64,000 bases of DNA from positions 28,366 through 92,365 of the forward strand of contig JAFSKN010000040.1 of assembly GCA_017448975.1 (NCBI GenBank). Reading direction: 5' to 3'. The notes below the pieces were generated by a model, which did no database searches, was not told where the DNA came from, and saw nothing but the letters and a program-made list of their open reading frames with translations. This DNA is from Clostridia bacterium. Its GTDB lineage: Bacteria > Bacillota > Clostridia > Christensenellales > Aristaeellaceae. The position numbers and the translations under genes are program-made. Of the stretch, positions 33,095 to 41,893 are shown piece after piece (positions within the stretch are counted from its first letter, which is position 1; each line of letters begins with the position of its first letter).

Positions 33095-33557
33095 CATGAA
33101 TCACAAATTGGGATTTGTGGAGGAGATGTTGGGGGCTCTCCGCCCCCAAACCCCGGACCAAAGGACTTCGTCCTCTGGACTCCCTCAAAGGGAAACTACA
33201 ATGTTGGGAAAACCAAACTACTTTCGCTTGCCGCGCTGGAGTTTTACGGAAGTATGAAAGCTTCTGGCCCGAGAAAGCCGGGAAAATCCCCAGGGGAAAG
33301 CTCGCTTTCCCCCTGGGATTATTCCCTGGCTTTCCCCGGATGCGAAGCATCCGGGTTGGCCGCTTTCAGCGGCCGGGCCAGAAGCGCAAAGTCGCATGTT
33401 ATACTATGCGTTCCAAAGCAACAGCGGGAAGCAAGTTTTCTCCACGCATCGAGTTATTTTCGCGGGAAAGGGTCCAGGGGCGTCACGCCCCTGGCGCAGG
33501 TCTGGGCGCGCGGAGCGCCCAGCGTAACCCCTCCCCGTCAAATCCCAATTTTTCATG
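33095..33557. repeat. Composite multi-hairpin intergenic element, copy 4 (with outermost inverted repeat)
   Basis: The most complete copy. Outermost arms CATGAATCACAAATTGGGATTTG... (33095-33117) and CAAATCCCAATTTTTCATG (33539-33557) are inverted with one 4-nt insertion. Inside are the left hairpin pair (33129-33183), the clover-like centre (33260-33385: GCTTCTGGCCC/GGGCCAGAAGC, CCAGGGGgaaAGCTCGCTttCCCCCTGG, CCGGATGCgaaGCATCCGG, GGCCGCTttcAGCGGCC) and the right hairpin pair (33470-33526). No coding frame. Confidence 0.85.
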
Positions 33558-33587
33558 CTTGCGTGAGCCGTGTGATCCTGAACAGCA

Positions 33588-33633
33588 AATAAAGACCGCC
33601 CGCGCCGGTTTCGCTCCGGGGCGGGCGGGTTGT
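33588..33633 (-). terminator. Terminator of glyS
   Basis: On the minus strand ACCCGCCCGCCCCGG...CCGGCGCGGGCGGT forms a long GC stem followed by CTTTATTT. Confidence 0.75.
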
Positions 33634-33657
33634 ATAGCTTTCGATTTGCGGCAAGTG

Positions 33658-35046
33658 TCAGAACTGCTGCATATCCTCGATATACTGCTTCAATTCGGAA
33701 ACGGGGATGCGCTTCTGTTCCATGGTGTCGCGGTCGCGGACGGTGACGGTGCCGGTTTCCTCGGTCTCAAAGTCCACGGTGACGCACACGGGGGTGCCCA
33801 CTTCGTCCTGGCGGCGGTAGCGCTTGCCGATGGAGCCGGTTTCGTCGTAGTCCACCATGAAGTATTTGCTCAATTCTTCATGAATTTGAGTGGCCAGGCC
33901 GCCCAATTTGTTCTTTTGCAGGGGCAGCACGGCGGCCTTGAAGGGCGCCAGGGCGGGATGCAGGTGCAGCACGGTGCGCACGTCGCCGCCTTCCAGCTCT
34001 TCTTCCTCGTAGGCGTTGCACAGGAACGCCAGGGTGACGCGGTCCGCGCCTAAGGAGGGCTCGATCACGTAGGGGATATAGCGCTCGTTGGTCACGGGGT
34101 CGATATATTCCATGCTCTCGCCGGAGGTGTTCTGGTGCTGGGTCAGGTCGTAATCCGTGCGGTCAGCGATGCCCCAGAGCTCGCCCCAGCCGAAGGGGAA
34201 CAGGAATTCAAAGTCCGTGGTGGCCTTGGAATAGAAGGCCAGCTCTTCCTTGCTGTGGTCGCGCAGGCGCAGGGCTTCTTCCTTGATGCCCAGCTTCAGC
34301 AGCCAATCCCGGCAGTAGCCCCGCCAGTAATCGAACCATTCTAAATCGGTGCCGGGCTTGCAGAAGAATTCCAGCTCCATCTGTTCAAATTCGCGGATGC
34401 GGAAAATGAAGTTGCCGGGGGTGATCTCGTTGCGGAAGCTCTTGCCCACCTGGGCCACGCCCATGGGCAGCTTGCGCCGGGTGGCGCGCACGATGTTCTT
34501 GAAGTTCACGAAAATGCCCTGGGCCGTTTCGGGGCGCAGGTAGATTTCGTTGGCGCTGTCCTCGGTGACGCCTTGGTGGGTCTTGAACATCAAATTGAAC
34601 TTGCGGATGCCGGTAAAGTCCTTCTTGCCGCAGGTGGGGCACACGATGTCATGCTCGGCGATGAAGCTTTCATACTGCTCGTTGGTCCAGCCGTCGGCCT
34701 GGATTTCCTGGCCGTTTTCCTTGCCCCAGTCCTCGATCAGCTTGTCCGCCCGGAAGCGGGCCTTGCAGGCGCGGCAGTCCATGAGGGGGTCGTTAAAGGT
34801 GCCCACGTGGCCGGAAGCCACCCACACCATGCGGTTCATCAAAATGGCGCTGTCCAGGCCCACGTTGGTCTTGCTTTCCTGCACGAACTTTTTCAGCCAC
34901 GCCTTTTTCACGTTGTTCTTGAATTCCACGCCCAAGGGGCCGTAGTCCCAGGAGTTGGCCAGGCCGCCGTAAATTTCGCTGCCCGGAAAAATAAAGCCCC
35001 GCACCTTGCACAGAGCCACTAACTTGTCCATTGTCAACTGACCCAT
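33658..35046 (-). CDS. glyS: Glycyl-tRNA synthetase (dimeric class II type)
   Basis: The 462-residue product is the single-chain alpha2 GlyRS. It has [20 protein letters not shown] at the N-terminus, a CPTCGKKDF zinc-like insert, the class II motifs [20 protein letters not shown] (motif 2 region) and [20 protein letters not shown] (motif 3), and a C-terminal anticodon-binding domain ending in [12 protein letters not shown]. It charges tRNA-Gly. No T-box leader is visible upstream; there is only about 60 bp between promoter and start. Length and motifs are complete. Confidence 0.97.
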   Translation of the reverse strand: MGQLTMDKLVALCKVRGFIFPGSEIYGGLANSWDYGPLGVEFKNNVKKAWLKKFVQESKTNVGLDSAILMNRMVWVASGHVGTFNDPLMDCRACKARFRADKLIEDWGKENGQEIQADGWTNEQYESFIAEHDIVCPTCGKKDFTGIRKFNLMFKTHQGVTEDSANEIYLRPETAQGIFVNFKNIVRATRRKLPMGVAQVGKSFRNEITPGNFIFRIREFEQMELEFFCKPGTDLEWFDYWRGYCRDWLLKLGIKEEALRLRDHSKEELAFYSKATTDFEFLFPFGWGELWGIADRTDYDLTQHQNTSGESMEYIDPVTNERYIPYVIEPSLGADRVTLAFLCNAYEEEELEGGDVRTVLHLHPALAPFKAAVLPLQKNKLGGLATQIHEELSKYFMVDYDETGSIGKRYRRQDEVGTPVCVTVDFETEETGTVTVRDRDTMEQKRIPVSELKQYIEDMQQF

Positions 35047-35080
35047 AAGTCATCCTTCCTTCCTGAAAAATGTACGCTTC

Positions 35081-35109
35081 ATTATCGCCATTTCATGGGC
35101 TTTTGTCAA
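35081..35109 (-). promoter_or_regulatory. Consensus sigma-A promoter of glyS
   Basis: On the minus strand TTGACA (35109-35104), 17 bp, GATAAT (35086-35081). Confidence 0.85.
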
Positions 35110-35134
35110 GGAAAAGTTTGCCTTCACACACGGC

Positions 35135-35694
35135 ATGATTACCCGCAAGAAGACCAGAAAGCGCTGGCGTATAGGGATCAATCAGGGTACTGTGTTCTTC
35201 CTGATGCTGTTCAGGCTATATCAAGTCATCGAGAATATCGTTTCCAGAGGATTTACACCTTTGATGGTCGAGATCACAGCAGGACTCCTTGCAATTGTTC
35301 CGACGCTGAATGTGGTGGCGTGCATTGAATCTCGAACGGATGCATATAGACCGGAACGATGACGCCGGATACGGCACCGCGGTGTAAACTGCGTTTTTTA
35401 CCTTATTCCTCAAATCATGAGGAAACAAATCTTTTTTGCGATTTTGAAGGAATTTTGGAAAATGAGCAGTATATATAATATGTATATATATACGCATCTG
35501 TGCCTTCGGCACTTTTATCAGAGGGGTATGCGGCCCTGTTGGAATCGTTCGCGGAGGGAAAAGCGGTGACGATCGAAGCGTTGGAAGCATACGGCGCCAA
35601 TGTGAAAGCTGGCTTGGCCCGCTGCATGGGAATGCAGGAGCGCCTGGCGGGCGCGTACCGGGAGGCGCTGGATCGGCTGCGATCGCCGGCCTGA
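35135..35694 (+). other. Intergenic stretch with two doubtful short ORFs
   Basis: Two frames could be read: 35135-35362 (75 codons, a hydrophobic middle FFLMLFRLYQVIEN) and 35500-35694 (64 codons from GTG, LSEGYAALLESFAEGKAVTI and on, helical). Neither has a ribosome binding site, and the codon use of the first is poor. The second has believable amino-acid composition and may be the tail of a lost gene, because TATATA-rich sequence and stops precede it. Between them lies A/T-rich DNA without recognisable signals. Confidence 0.3.
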
Positions 35695-35760
35695 ACCCGG
35701 TTCCCTCAATATGAACCCGCAAGGGAGCGCGTTTTATACATCAAAGGAATGAGGGGTACG

Positions 35761-36933
35761 ATGCTTGCTTCCGTTTTATATGCAGAAGTTTATTTTATCT
35801 GCATGATCGTGGTGGGGCTGCTGCTGTTTTGGAGCCTGAAAAGCGAATCCCGGTCATCCTCCGAGCAATGGCAGATCCGCATGCTGAGCGGTTTTATGGT
35901 TTGTTTCAGCGCCAATTTGCTGTTCACGCTGTTTCAGATGCTGTTTTCCGGCACATCCTGGGGCGGCGGGGCTTTGTATACGCTCAAATCGCTGTATTAT
36001 TTTTCGCTCATCGCGGGCACCTATTTCTGGTGCGGCTACGCGGAAACGGAGCTGCGCAGCGGCATGCACGCGAACAGGCTGATGAACCTGCTGTTCATCC
36101 TGCCTTTCATGATCCCCACGGCCATGGTGGCGGCCAATCTGTGGACCCACAGCCTTTTCGATATCGACAGCCTCGGCCAGTATCACCGCCACGGGATATA
36201 CCATTGGTATATGCTGTCGCTGACAGCGCTTACCGTACTTTGCAGCGGCAGGCATTTCACCCGCGCCTTCCGGGAGTCCGATCCCGTCCGCAGGGGCCAT
36301 ATGCTGCTCACCGCCTCCTTCCCCCTAAGCCTTGTGCTGTCCTGGGTGGTTTCCCAGGTGGGCGAACAGATCCCCGTGGTGTGCGTGTGCATTACGGTGG
36401 AGCTGCTGTGCCTGTACGTAGGCACCACCAGGCAGCAGATTTCCCTGGATAAGCTGACCCAGGTGAATAACCGGCAAAACCTGATTTCCTACCTGGAATA
36501 CAAGCTGGCCACCCACGAAAGCCGCATGTACCTGCTGATGATCGACCTGGACGATTTCAAAATCATCAACGATAACTACGGCCATTTGGAGGGCGACAAA
36601 GCCCTGATCCTGGTGGCCCAGGCGCTGAAGGAAGCCTGCGGCTCCTACAAGCTGCGGCCATATATCGCCCGGTACGGCGGCGACGAGTTTATGGTGATCA
36701 CGGAAGGCACCCGCAGCGAAGCCAACGAGCTGTGCGAAAATATCCGGCGGCTGATCAGCGAAAAGCAGGACAAGGACGCGCCTTACGTGGTGAAAGCCAG
36801 CATCGGCCTGGCGGAATGTACCTGCGGCATGAAGCCCGACGACCTGATCCTGGCGGCGGACGAAGAAATGTACAGGATCAAAAAGGAACGCAAGGCCGCC
36901 AAGGCCGCGGAAGAAGCGGCGGACAATAATTGA
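35761..36933 (+). CDS. Membrane-bound diguanylate cyclase (GGDEF)
   Basis: A 390-residue protein with six to seven N-terminal membrane helices (to about residue 215) and a GGDEF domain (~225-385): DKLTQVNNRQNLISYLE, MIDLDDFKIINDNYGHLEGD and the active-site RYGGDEFMVI. It would make cyclic di-GMP from two GTP. The RxxD inhibitory site normally five residues ahead of GGDEF is not conserved (RPYI here). The HD-GYP protein at 16009-17109 could degrade the product. ATG 35761 (GAGGGG upstream) and ATG 35749 are both possible starts; the former is preferred. Confidence 0.93.
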   Translation: MLASVLYAEVYFICMIVVGLLLFWSLKSESRSSSEQWQIRMLSGFMVCFSANLLFTLFQMLFSGTSWGGGALYTLKSLYYFSLIAGTYFWCGYAETELRSGMHANRLMNLLFILPFMIPTAMVAANLWTHSLFDIDSLGQYHRHGIYHWYMLSLTALTVLCSGRHFTRAFRESDPVRRGHMLLTASFPLSLVLSWVVSQVGEQIPVVCVCITVELLCLYVGTTRQQISLDKLTQVNNRQNLISYLEYKLATHESRMYLLMIDLDDFKIINDNYGHLEGDKALILVAQALKEACGSYKLRPYIARYGGDEFMVITEGTRSEANELCENIRRLISEKQDKDAPYVVKASIGLAECTCGMKPDDLILAADEEMYRIKKERKAAKAAEEAADNN

Positions 36934-36946
36934 AAACAATGGATGC

Positions 36947-37321
36947 TTGAGCACGCGGGGGCCTGTCCAAGGCCCCTGCGCTATATTAGGCAGGGAGGAT
37001 ACGCCGGGAGAATCCTCCGCGCTGCTTTCCGCCGCCAGCTGGCTGGTGTGGGCGGCGCTGTACGCGTGGGTGCCCTTCGCTGTGGCCCGGCTCCTGGACG
37101 ATTCCGACCCGGATAAGCTGATCGCGGTGGGGGCGGCGCTGTGGATGGCGTCCTTCGCGGCGGACGCCGTGATGCAGTGGCTCAAGCAGGTGGGGTCCCG
37201 TCCCCGGCCCAAGTATCTGCTCACACTGGAAGACCCCGCCTCCCAATTCCGCAATTGGTGGCAGATGATCCGCAACGATCAGGATTATGTGGGCTGGGCG
37301 GCTTTGCTGCGGGAAGGCTGA
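36947..37321 (+). CDS. Hypothetical protein, start uncertain (possibly 5'-truncated)
   Basis: The open frame of about 110-124 residues has one hydrophobic region (SWLVWAALYAWVPFAVARLL), a second (AVGAALWMASFAADAVMQWL) and a basic/polar tail (KQVGSRPRPKYLLTLEDPAS). There is no ATG: the first in-frame start is TTG 36947, which sits in a GC hairpin, while GGGAGG at 36991-36996 lies within the frame. Either the real start is unusual or the 5' part is lost. The sequence looks coding (GC-rich third positions). No family recognised. Confidence 0.45.
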   Translation: MSTRGPVQGPCAILGREDTPGESSALLSAASWLVWAALYAWVPFAVARLLDDSDPDKLIAVGAALWMASFAADAVMQWLKQVGSRPRPKYLLTLEDPASQFRNWWQMIRNDQDYVGWAALLREG

Positions 37322-37336
37322 CCGGTCAAGAATAAT

Positions 37337-37386
37337 AAAAGAACACCGGAAATTCCGACAGCGGGGCGGTTTTCCGGTGTTCTTTT
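37337..37386. terminator. Bidirectional terminator
   Basis: A perfect 16-bp inverted repeat, AAAAGAACACCGGAAA (37337-37352) and TTTCCGGTGTTCTTTT (37371-37386), between convergent genes. Confidence 0.9.
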
Positions 37387-37402
37387 GTGAACCGAAACAG
37401 GA

Positions 37403-38356
37403 TTACAGCAGCTTGATCAGTTCCTCCCTGATCCCGTCCAGGCGGGAGTCGGAGAGGCCGAAGTCCATTTGCTTGTAGCTCCAGGCGCAGCGGGAAATGC
37501 CGTATTTTTCAAAGGCGGCGTGAATCTGGCGGTACCATTTCAGGGTGTTTTCGGGATCGACGATATCGATCACGCCGTACTCGCCGCAGTAGAGCATGGC
37601 CCCGCATTTTTCCGCCGCTTCCAGGGCGGGGGCGAAATCCTTGTCGAAGAAATCGGCGGGAATGGCGGCTTCCTCGAAGGAAAGGCGCGCGGCGCGGTCC
37701 AGGAAGGGCACCCAGTACGCGCCCTGGTGGGTGAAGGGCAGGGGATCATAGCAATGGAAATTGTAGGCCACCTTGCTGTCGGCGGGGGCGGCCAGGGCGG
37801 GCACGGCGGCGGCGCTGTTGTTGTGATAGCTGCCCACCAAAATCAGGGTGTCCGGTGCGATCAGGCGGATGCGGCGGATACATTCGCCGGAAATGCGGTT
37901 CCAGGCGGTGATGAAGCCCTCGTCCGTCACCTCGTTCAGCAGCTCGAAAGCCACGTGGGCGCTGTCGCCGCCGAAGCGCCGGGCCAGCTCCTCCCACAGG
38001 CCGTAAAACCGCTGCTGATACTTTTCGCTGTCAAAGAGGCCCGCTTCCTTTTCCCCGGCGTCGAAGGAAAAGCCCGCCGTTTTGTGCAGGTCCAGCACCA
38101 CGTTCAATCCGTTCGCGCGGCACCAGCCCAGGGCCTTTTCAATGCGGGCGAAGCCCTCCTCCATGAAGGAGCCGTCCTCCCGCTGCACCACGTTGTAATC
38201 CACGGGCAGGCGCACATGGTCCACGCCCCAGCCGGCGATGACGGCGATATCCTTTTCGGTAATGAACCCGTCCAGCCGTTCCTTGGAATAATCGCACTGG
38301 GACAGCCAACCGCCCAAATTTACGCCCCGGTAAAAGCCCAAATCCTTCAACTGCAT
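37403..38356 (-). CDS. GH5-type cellulase/endoglucanase-like glycoside hydrolase
   Basis: A 317-residue TIM-barrel hydrolase of the GH5 clan. YRGVNLGGWLSQ, VDHVRLPVDYNVV, NGLNVVLDLHKTAG, the acid/base strand FELLNEVTD (Glu) and the nucleophile strand YCGEYGV (Glu) are present in the usual order. There is no signal peptide, so it probably acts on imported beta-linked oligosaccharides. The start at 38356 follows GGGAGG at 10 nt; longer upstream frames run through the promoter and are discarded. Confidence 0.93.
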   Translation of the reverse strand: MQLKDLGFYRGVNLGGWLSQCDYSKERLDGFITEKDIAVIAGWGVDHVRLPVDYNVVQREDGSFMEEGFARIEKALGWCRANGLNVVLDLHKTAGFSFDAGEKEAGLFDSEKYQQRFYGLWEELARRFGGDSAHVAFELLNEVTDEGFITAWNRISGECIRRIRLIAPDTLILVGSYHNNSAAAVPALAAPADSKVAYNFHCYDPLPFTHQGAYWVPFLDRAARLSFEEAAIPADFFDKDFAPALEAAEKCGAMLYCGEYGVIDIVDPENTLKWYRQIHAAFEKYGISRCAWSYKQMDFGLSDSRLDGIREELIKLL

Positions 38357-38385
38357 GACCTTTCCTCCCAACTTTTTTCCAGCCG

Positions 38386-38414
38386 ATTGTAGCATACCTG
38401 GGCCGGAATGTAAA
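38386..38414 (-). promoter_or_regulatory. Sigma-A promoter of the GH5 gene
   Basis: On the minus strand TTTACA (38414-38409), 17 bp, TACAAT (38391-38386). It overlaps the last few bases of the upstream caspase-like gene's non-coding side. Confidence 0.75.
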
Positions 38415-38417
38415 CGA

Positions 38418-39908
38418 TCACGGAGAATTTTCCGGCACTGTTTCTTCTTCTGCTTCCGGGTCTGTTTCCTCTTCCGCTTCTTCTTTTTCCAGCCGCATAT
38501 ACAGCTGATACGGGCTGTTTTTCGGATAGCAGCAGGCCGTTTGCTTATGCCGTGTTTGCGCATAGACATACTTGAACAGTTCGTTGAAGGTGAGCACGCC
38601 GTCGCCGTTGCCGTTGCTGACATCCGCCGGCATTTCGCCGCTGGTTCCCACGCCCATGGCGAACCAGTAGGGGAAAAGGTTCACCGTATCGTCGCCCCGT
38701 AAACTGTAGGACGTCTGCAGGTATTCGGCGGCGCACATGACCTCGAATTTTTCCGTCAGGAAAAGATTCTTGTACGCCCTGCTCACTTTGCCGTCATCGG
38801 ACGGCGGCTGATAAACAGACAGCCCGGGATCGGCCGAAGCGAAAACGCTGAGCATGGCGGCCGCCAGCTCCGCATCGTCCATCTCGTCCCCCGCGGAATC
38901 GTCCGCGCCGACAGAGCGGCGCAGCGCAGCGCCGGGGCCGCAGGATTCCAGCACCACGATGACCTTGCCGCTGACCTGGGTGAGCGCTGCCGCCAGATCG
39001 GGCAGGCAGATCCAGGTTTCCCGGTTCAGGCAGTAGAGCCTGCCCGCGTTTTGGTAGCTCGTTGAACCGCGATCCCCGTGACCGGCGAAGAAGAACATGG
39101 ATACGTCGCCGTCCCGGGAGGGGTTGACGAGGTACTGTGTGATTTTCTCGTAAATCTGCGGCGCGGTCTGATCGTCGAAGGAGTGCAGTTCATAAATCCC
39201 GCCGTCCGGGCCGGTGACGGAACGGAGCATGGCGGTCATATACTGCACGTCGCCGCGGTTGCGCTGGATCACGCCCCCGTCGTAGGTGGAGCCCGAGAAC
39301 AGCAGCGCGCGGTAATTGGCCTGAACGGTGACCGGGATCTGCGAAGCAAGGCCGCTGTCCGAAACAGACGCGGTCAGGGTCGCCGTGCCCGGATAATTAC
39401 CGAAGATCAGGCCGTTTTCATCCACGGTGAGGATGTTCTCGTCGCTGCAAGACCATATGACATCCAGACCGGGCAGCGCCTCCATTTGGCGGGAAGCGCC
39501 GTTTTTCAGGATGATCGTGTCTTCGCTGAAAACAACCGGCGAATCGCCATACGTGCCGATGACATAGGGGACGCCCGCGTCCCTGCACCAGTCGAGGGCG
39601 AAGCTGTCGGCGGCCACAATGGCTTTTAGCTCATCACAGCCCGCGAACGCGCCTTCGCCGATCTCCGTCACGCTTGCGGGCAGAAAAACGTATTCCAACC
39701 CGGTTTCCGCAAACGCGCCCGGCCCGATCACGGTGACCTGATTGCCGACCACAGCCGTGGTCAGGCCCGTATTTCCCCGAAAGGCGTCCTCCCCGATCTC
39801 GGTGAGCATATCGGGCAGAAGCAGGGTTCCTTCCGCCAGCGCCGCTCCGCAGAATAAGAATGGCAGGCAGAACAGAATCAGGACTGTCCATTTTTTCCAA
39901 GGGTTCAT
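38418..39908 (-). CDS. Secreted caspase-like peptidase with BspA-type LRR and Ig-like domain
   Basis: A 496-residue exported protein. Signal peptide 1-25; two to three BspA-type leucine-rich units (LLLPDMLTEIGEDAFRGN, FLPASVTEIGEGAFAGC) to ~residue 105; a Big_2-like domain (~125-197: FSEDTIILKNGASRQME to TLTASVSDSG); then a caspase/C13-C14-like domain with the dyad His277 (FFFAGHGDRG) and Cys323 (VVLESCGPG). An EF-hand or dockerin-like loop (SNGNGDGVLTFNEL, ~431-444) follows, then an acidic Glu/Thr-rich tail. It probably cleaves proteins outside the cell; the target is unknown. The first LRR unit resembles that of the C39-like protein at 24437-27127. Confidence 0.85.
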   Translation of the reverse strand: MNPWKKWTVLILFCLPFLFCGAALAEGTLLLPDMLTEIGEDAFRGNTGLTTAVVGNQVTVIGPGAFAETGLEYVFLPASVTEIGEGAFAGCDELKAIVAADSFALDWCRDAGVPYVIGTYGDSPVVFSEDTIILKNGASRQMEALPGLDVIWSCSDENILTVDENGLIFGNYPGTATLTASVSDSGLASQIPVTVQANYRALLFSGSTYDGGVIQRNRGDVQYMTAMLRSVTGPDGGIYELHSFDDQTAPQIYEKITQYLVNPSRDGDVSMFFFAGHGDRGSTSYQNAGRLYCLNRETWICLPDLAAALTQVSGKVIVVLESCGPGAALRRSVGADDSAGDEMDDAELAAAMLSVFASADPGLSVYQPPSDDGKVSRAYKNLFLTEKFEVMCAAEYLQTSYSLRGDDTVNLFPYWFAMGVGTSGEMPADVSNGNGDGVLTFNELFKYVYAQTRHKQTACCYPKNSPYQLYMRLEKEEAEEETDPEAEEETVPENSP

Positions 39909-39942
39909 GAAACAATCTCCTCCAAGAGCTTCTTTTGTTCCG

Positions 39943-40386
39943 TCAGCCGGTTATGCGTTTTGCCCGGCCCTGCCGTTTTCTGTCCCTGGCCAGGGACCAC
40001 TTTGTCAGCAGGAAAGTTACAAGGAAGAAGCCGCCGATGACCGCGCTGGTGCCGCCGATGCCCACCAGCGTGCGGTTGGGGTGGGTGACCATGCCGGAAA
40101 ACCAAGGGGTAACGCGGATTTCATCTCCGGCCTTGGGCAGCTTGTTTTGATTGGTGTGGGAGAAGGTGACGGTGGCAATTTGCCCGTCGCCGTAGCTTAC
40201 CGCCAGCTCCTCCCGGTACACCGCGCTGGAACGGCTCCGGCCACGGTTCCTGGCCGGGGTGTAGCTTTTGTTTCCCACGGAAAGCACCTGGGCGGGATAG
40301 GATGGCTGGACGTAACTGAAAAGCACGATCAGCAAACCCACGATGACCATGCCGATGGGGATGCCCCAAATGATCTTTCTGTTCAT
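39943..40386 (-). CDS. DUF3592-like membrane protein (paralogue 1)
   Basis: A 147-residue protein with an N-terminal helix (IIWGIPIGMVIVGLLIVLFS), an extracellular-side beta domain (YPAQVLSVGNKSYTPARNRG to KLPKAGDEIRVTPW) and a C-terminal helix (GIGGTSAVIGGFFLVTFLL), the topology of DUF3592. It shares layout and local sequence with the next gene upstream (TATIVKVG / PAQVLSVG, GRRRHGSN / RNRGRSRSS). The start overlaps the stop of that gene by 4 nt, so they are cotranscribed paralogues. Function unknown. Confidence 0.75.
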   Translation of the reverse strand: MNRKIIWGIPIGMVIVGLLIVLFSYVQPSYPAQVLSVGNKSYTPARNRGRSRSSAVYREELAVSYGDGQIATVTFSHTNQNKLPKAGDEIRVTPWFSGMVTHPNRTLVGIGGTSAVIGGFFLVTFLLTKWSLARDRKRQGRAKRITG

Positions 40387-40793
40387 GCCTTCTTTTTTCC
40401 TCTGTCAAGCCACATAAAAAACAGGAAGAGGCCAATCCCGCCGACGATGACCCCGCTGAACATGCGCAGCCCGCTAAACGGATAGGGGATCAACCCGGTG
40501 ACATAGCTCCGCGTGATCTGAATCTCCTGGCCCACGGAAAACGATTGCGCAGGCCGGGAATAGTTGATGTCCGCCGTCTGCTTCGTCCCGTCGGCGTCCG
40601 TATAGGTGACGGTCAGGGGCACGACGGTGTGGGTGTTTGAGCCGTGCCTCCTTCGCCCGGTGTTCTGTACGCTCCGGGGCAAGCCCACCTTCACGATGGT
40701 GGCCGTCCAGTGGGGCTGCACGAAGGTGTAAACGAAAGCGGCGACGTTCAGGAAGAAAACGGAGAGGATGATAATCTTTATGCTCTTTTTCAT
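40383..40793 (-). CDS. DUF3592-like membrane protein (paralogue 2)
   Basis: A 136-residue protein: N-terminal helix (IIILSVFFLNVAAFVYTFV), soluble beta-rich middle (WTATIVKVGLPRSVQNTGRR to VGQEIQITRSYVTGL) and C-terminal helix (GVIVGGIGLFLFFMWLDRGK). It is a tandem relative of the following gene. The start ATG 40793 overlaps the preceding 214-residue membrane protein by 4 nt; a longer in-frame extension upstream is a shadow of that gene. Confidence 0.75.
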   Translation of the reverse strand: MKKSIKIIILSVFFLNVAAFVYTFVQPHWTATIVKVGLPRSVQNTGRRRHGSNTHTVVPLTVTYTDADGTKQTADINYSRPAQSFSVGQEIQITRSYVTGLIPYPFSGLRMFSGVIVGGIGLFLFFMWLDRGKKKA

Positions 40794-41434
40794 GCCGTCC
40801 TCTGCGCTTCCTTCCAGAAGGCCCACACCAGCAGCATGTAGCACACGGTTTTGGGCAGCATGAGCATCCCAAGCAGCGGCACCAGGCTGGCCGCCACCGC
40901 CACCGGTATGTAGAACAGGAAGGAAAGGGTGATCAGCAGCCACACGAACCGGAAGGAGGGCAGGGCCTCTCTTTTGCGGTAATACAGCCACACGTCCACG
41001 CAGCCCAGGGCCACGAAGGGAATATTGCGGATCACGCCCCACAGCACGGAGCTTTCATTTTCCAGCCAGCGGTTCTGGGGCAGCAGGCAAAGCAGCACGC
41101 GAACCGCCGTCAGCGCGTATACCGCCAGGGACAGCGTTTTGTTTTCCTTTTCGCCGCAGACCCGCAGCCACAGGCGGTACAGCAGCAGATAAAACACCGT
41201 CATGGTAATGGAAGTGACCAGCTTGCCAAAGCCCAGCCACGGCCCGAAATCCCCATTCACAAAGTAGTTGAGCACCCGGGGGATCAGGTGAAAGGCGTCC
41301 CCGCAGCCCAAAACCAGCACCGCGCCGCCCATGAGCCTGCCCACGGCGTCCCGCCTTTTGCGCAGGATGCCCGCGCCGATGATGATGGCAAACAAAAGAT
41401 ACATGATATCAAAGGTGCTTTCGCCGTATTTCAT
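40790..41434 (-). CDS. Seven-helix membrane protein of unknown function
   Basis: A 214-residue, mostly hydrophobic protein with about seven membrane helices, an N-terminal TFDIMYLLFAIIIGAGILRK and a C-terminal LPKTVCYMLLVWAFWKEAQR. It is the first gene of a three-gene leftward operon with the two DUF3592-like proteins, all coupled by 4-nt overlaps. GGAGGAAAAA precedes the ATG. No family recognised with certainty. Confidence 0.75.
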   Translation of the reverse strand: MKYGESTFDIMYLLFAIIIGAGILRKRRDAVGRLMGGAVLVLGCGDAFHLIPRVLNYFVNGDFGPWLGFGKLVTSITMTVFYLLLYRLWLRVCGEKENKTLSLAVYALTAVRVLLCLLPQNRWLENESSVLWGVIRNIPFVALGCVDVWLYYRKREALPSFRFVWLLITLSFLFYIPVAVAASLVPLLGMLMLPKTVCYMLLVWAFWKEAQRTA

Positions 41435-41493
41435 AATTTTTTCCTCCGTCGATCAGTTCAGAGAGAACAAGGGGAACAGCTTGACTTGCCAGA

Positions 41494-41817
41494 TCATTCA
41501 AACTCCACCTTGCCCAAGCCGCGCAGGCCTTCTTCGGAAATATCCAGCCTTCGATCTATTTCCTCTTGGGAAATCAGCTTTTCGGGAGCGTAGGCGGCCA
41601 TCCGCTGGGCGGCGAGGGAAAACAGCCGGGCGTCGTTGAGTTCGTCCATGATGCGGGCATACTCGTCAGGAGACAGCAAAACACATTCGGCCACATTGTT
41701 TTTCATGACCACCTTCGCGCCGGAGGATTTTACATCCTCAAATATTTTTCCGGCCAGCCCCCGATTGAAAAGAGAAATGGGAATGGTGTTTCGGATGGCG
41801 CTGATAACGGATTCCAT
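41494..41817 (-). CDS. Orphan Phd/YefM-type antitoxin
   Basis: A 107-residue protein with the Phd/YefM N-terminal fold (ISLFNRGLAGKIFEDVKSSG, AKVVMKNNVAECVLLSPDEY) that binds operator DNA and a helical C-terminus (ISQEEIDRRLDISEEGLRGL) that would block a toxin. No Doc, YoeB or RelE-like toxin frame is found on either side. AAGGAGTG is the ribosome binding site. It may be a relic or pair with a toxin elsewhere. Confidence 0.8.
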   Translation of the reverse strand: MESVISAIRNTIPISLFNRGLAGKIFEDVKSSGAKVVMKNNVAECVLLSPDEYARIMDELNDARLFSLAAQRMAAYAPEKLISQEEIDRRLDISEEGLRGLGKVEFE

Positions 41818-41893
41818 GATGGATTCACTCCTTTCCCGGTATAGTGTCGGGGAAAATGGCAGTAAATATACTGACTAATTCGCCGACAAATGA

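Noticed and set aside
33115-34053. 312-codon frame across composite element 4 into glyS
   Set aside because: It runs through hairpin sequence and then antisense to glyS; no domain and no ribosome binding site.
35341-35400. GGCACCGCGGTG resembling a T-box antiterminator near glyS
   Set aside because: The TGGN core is absent, the motif is on the wrong side of the glyS promoter, and no Stem I is visible.
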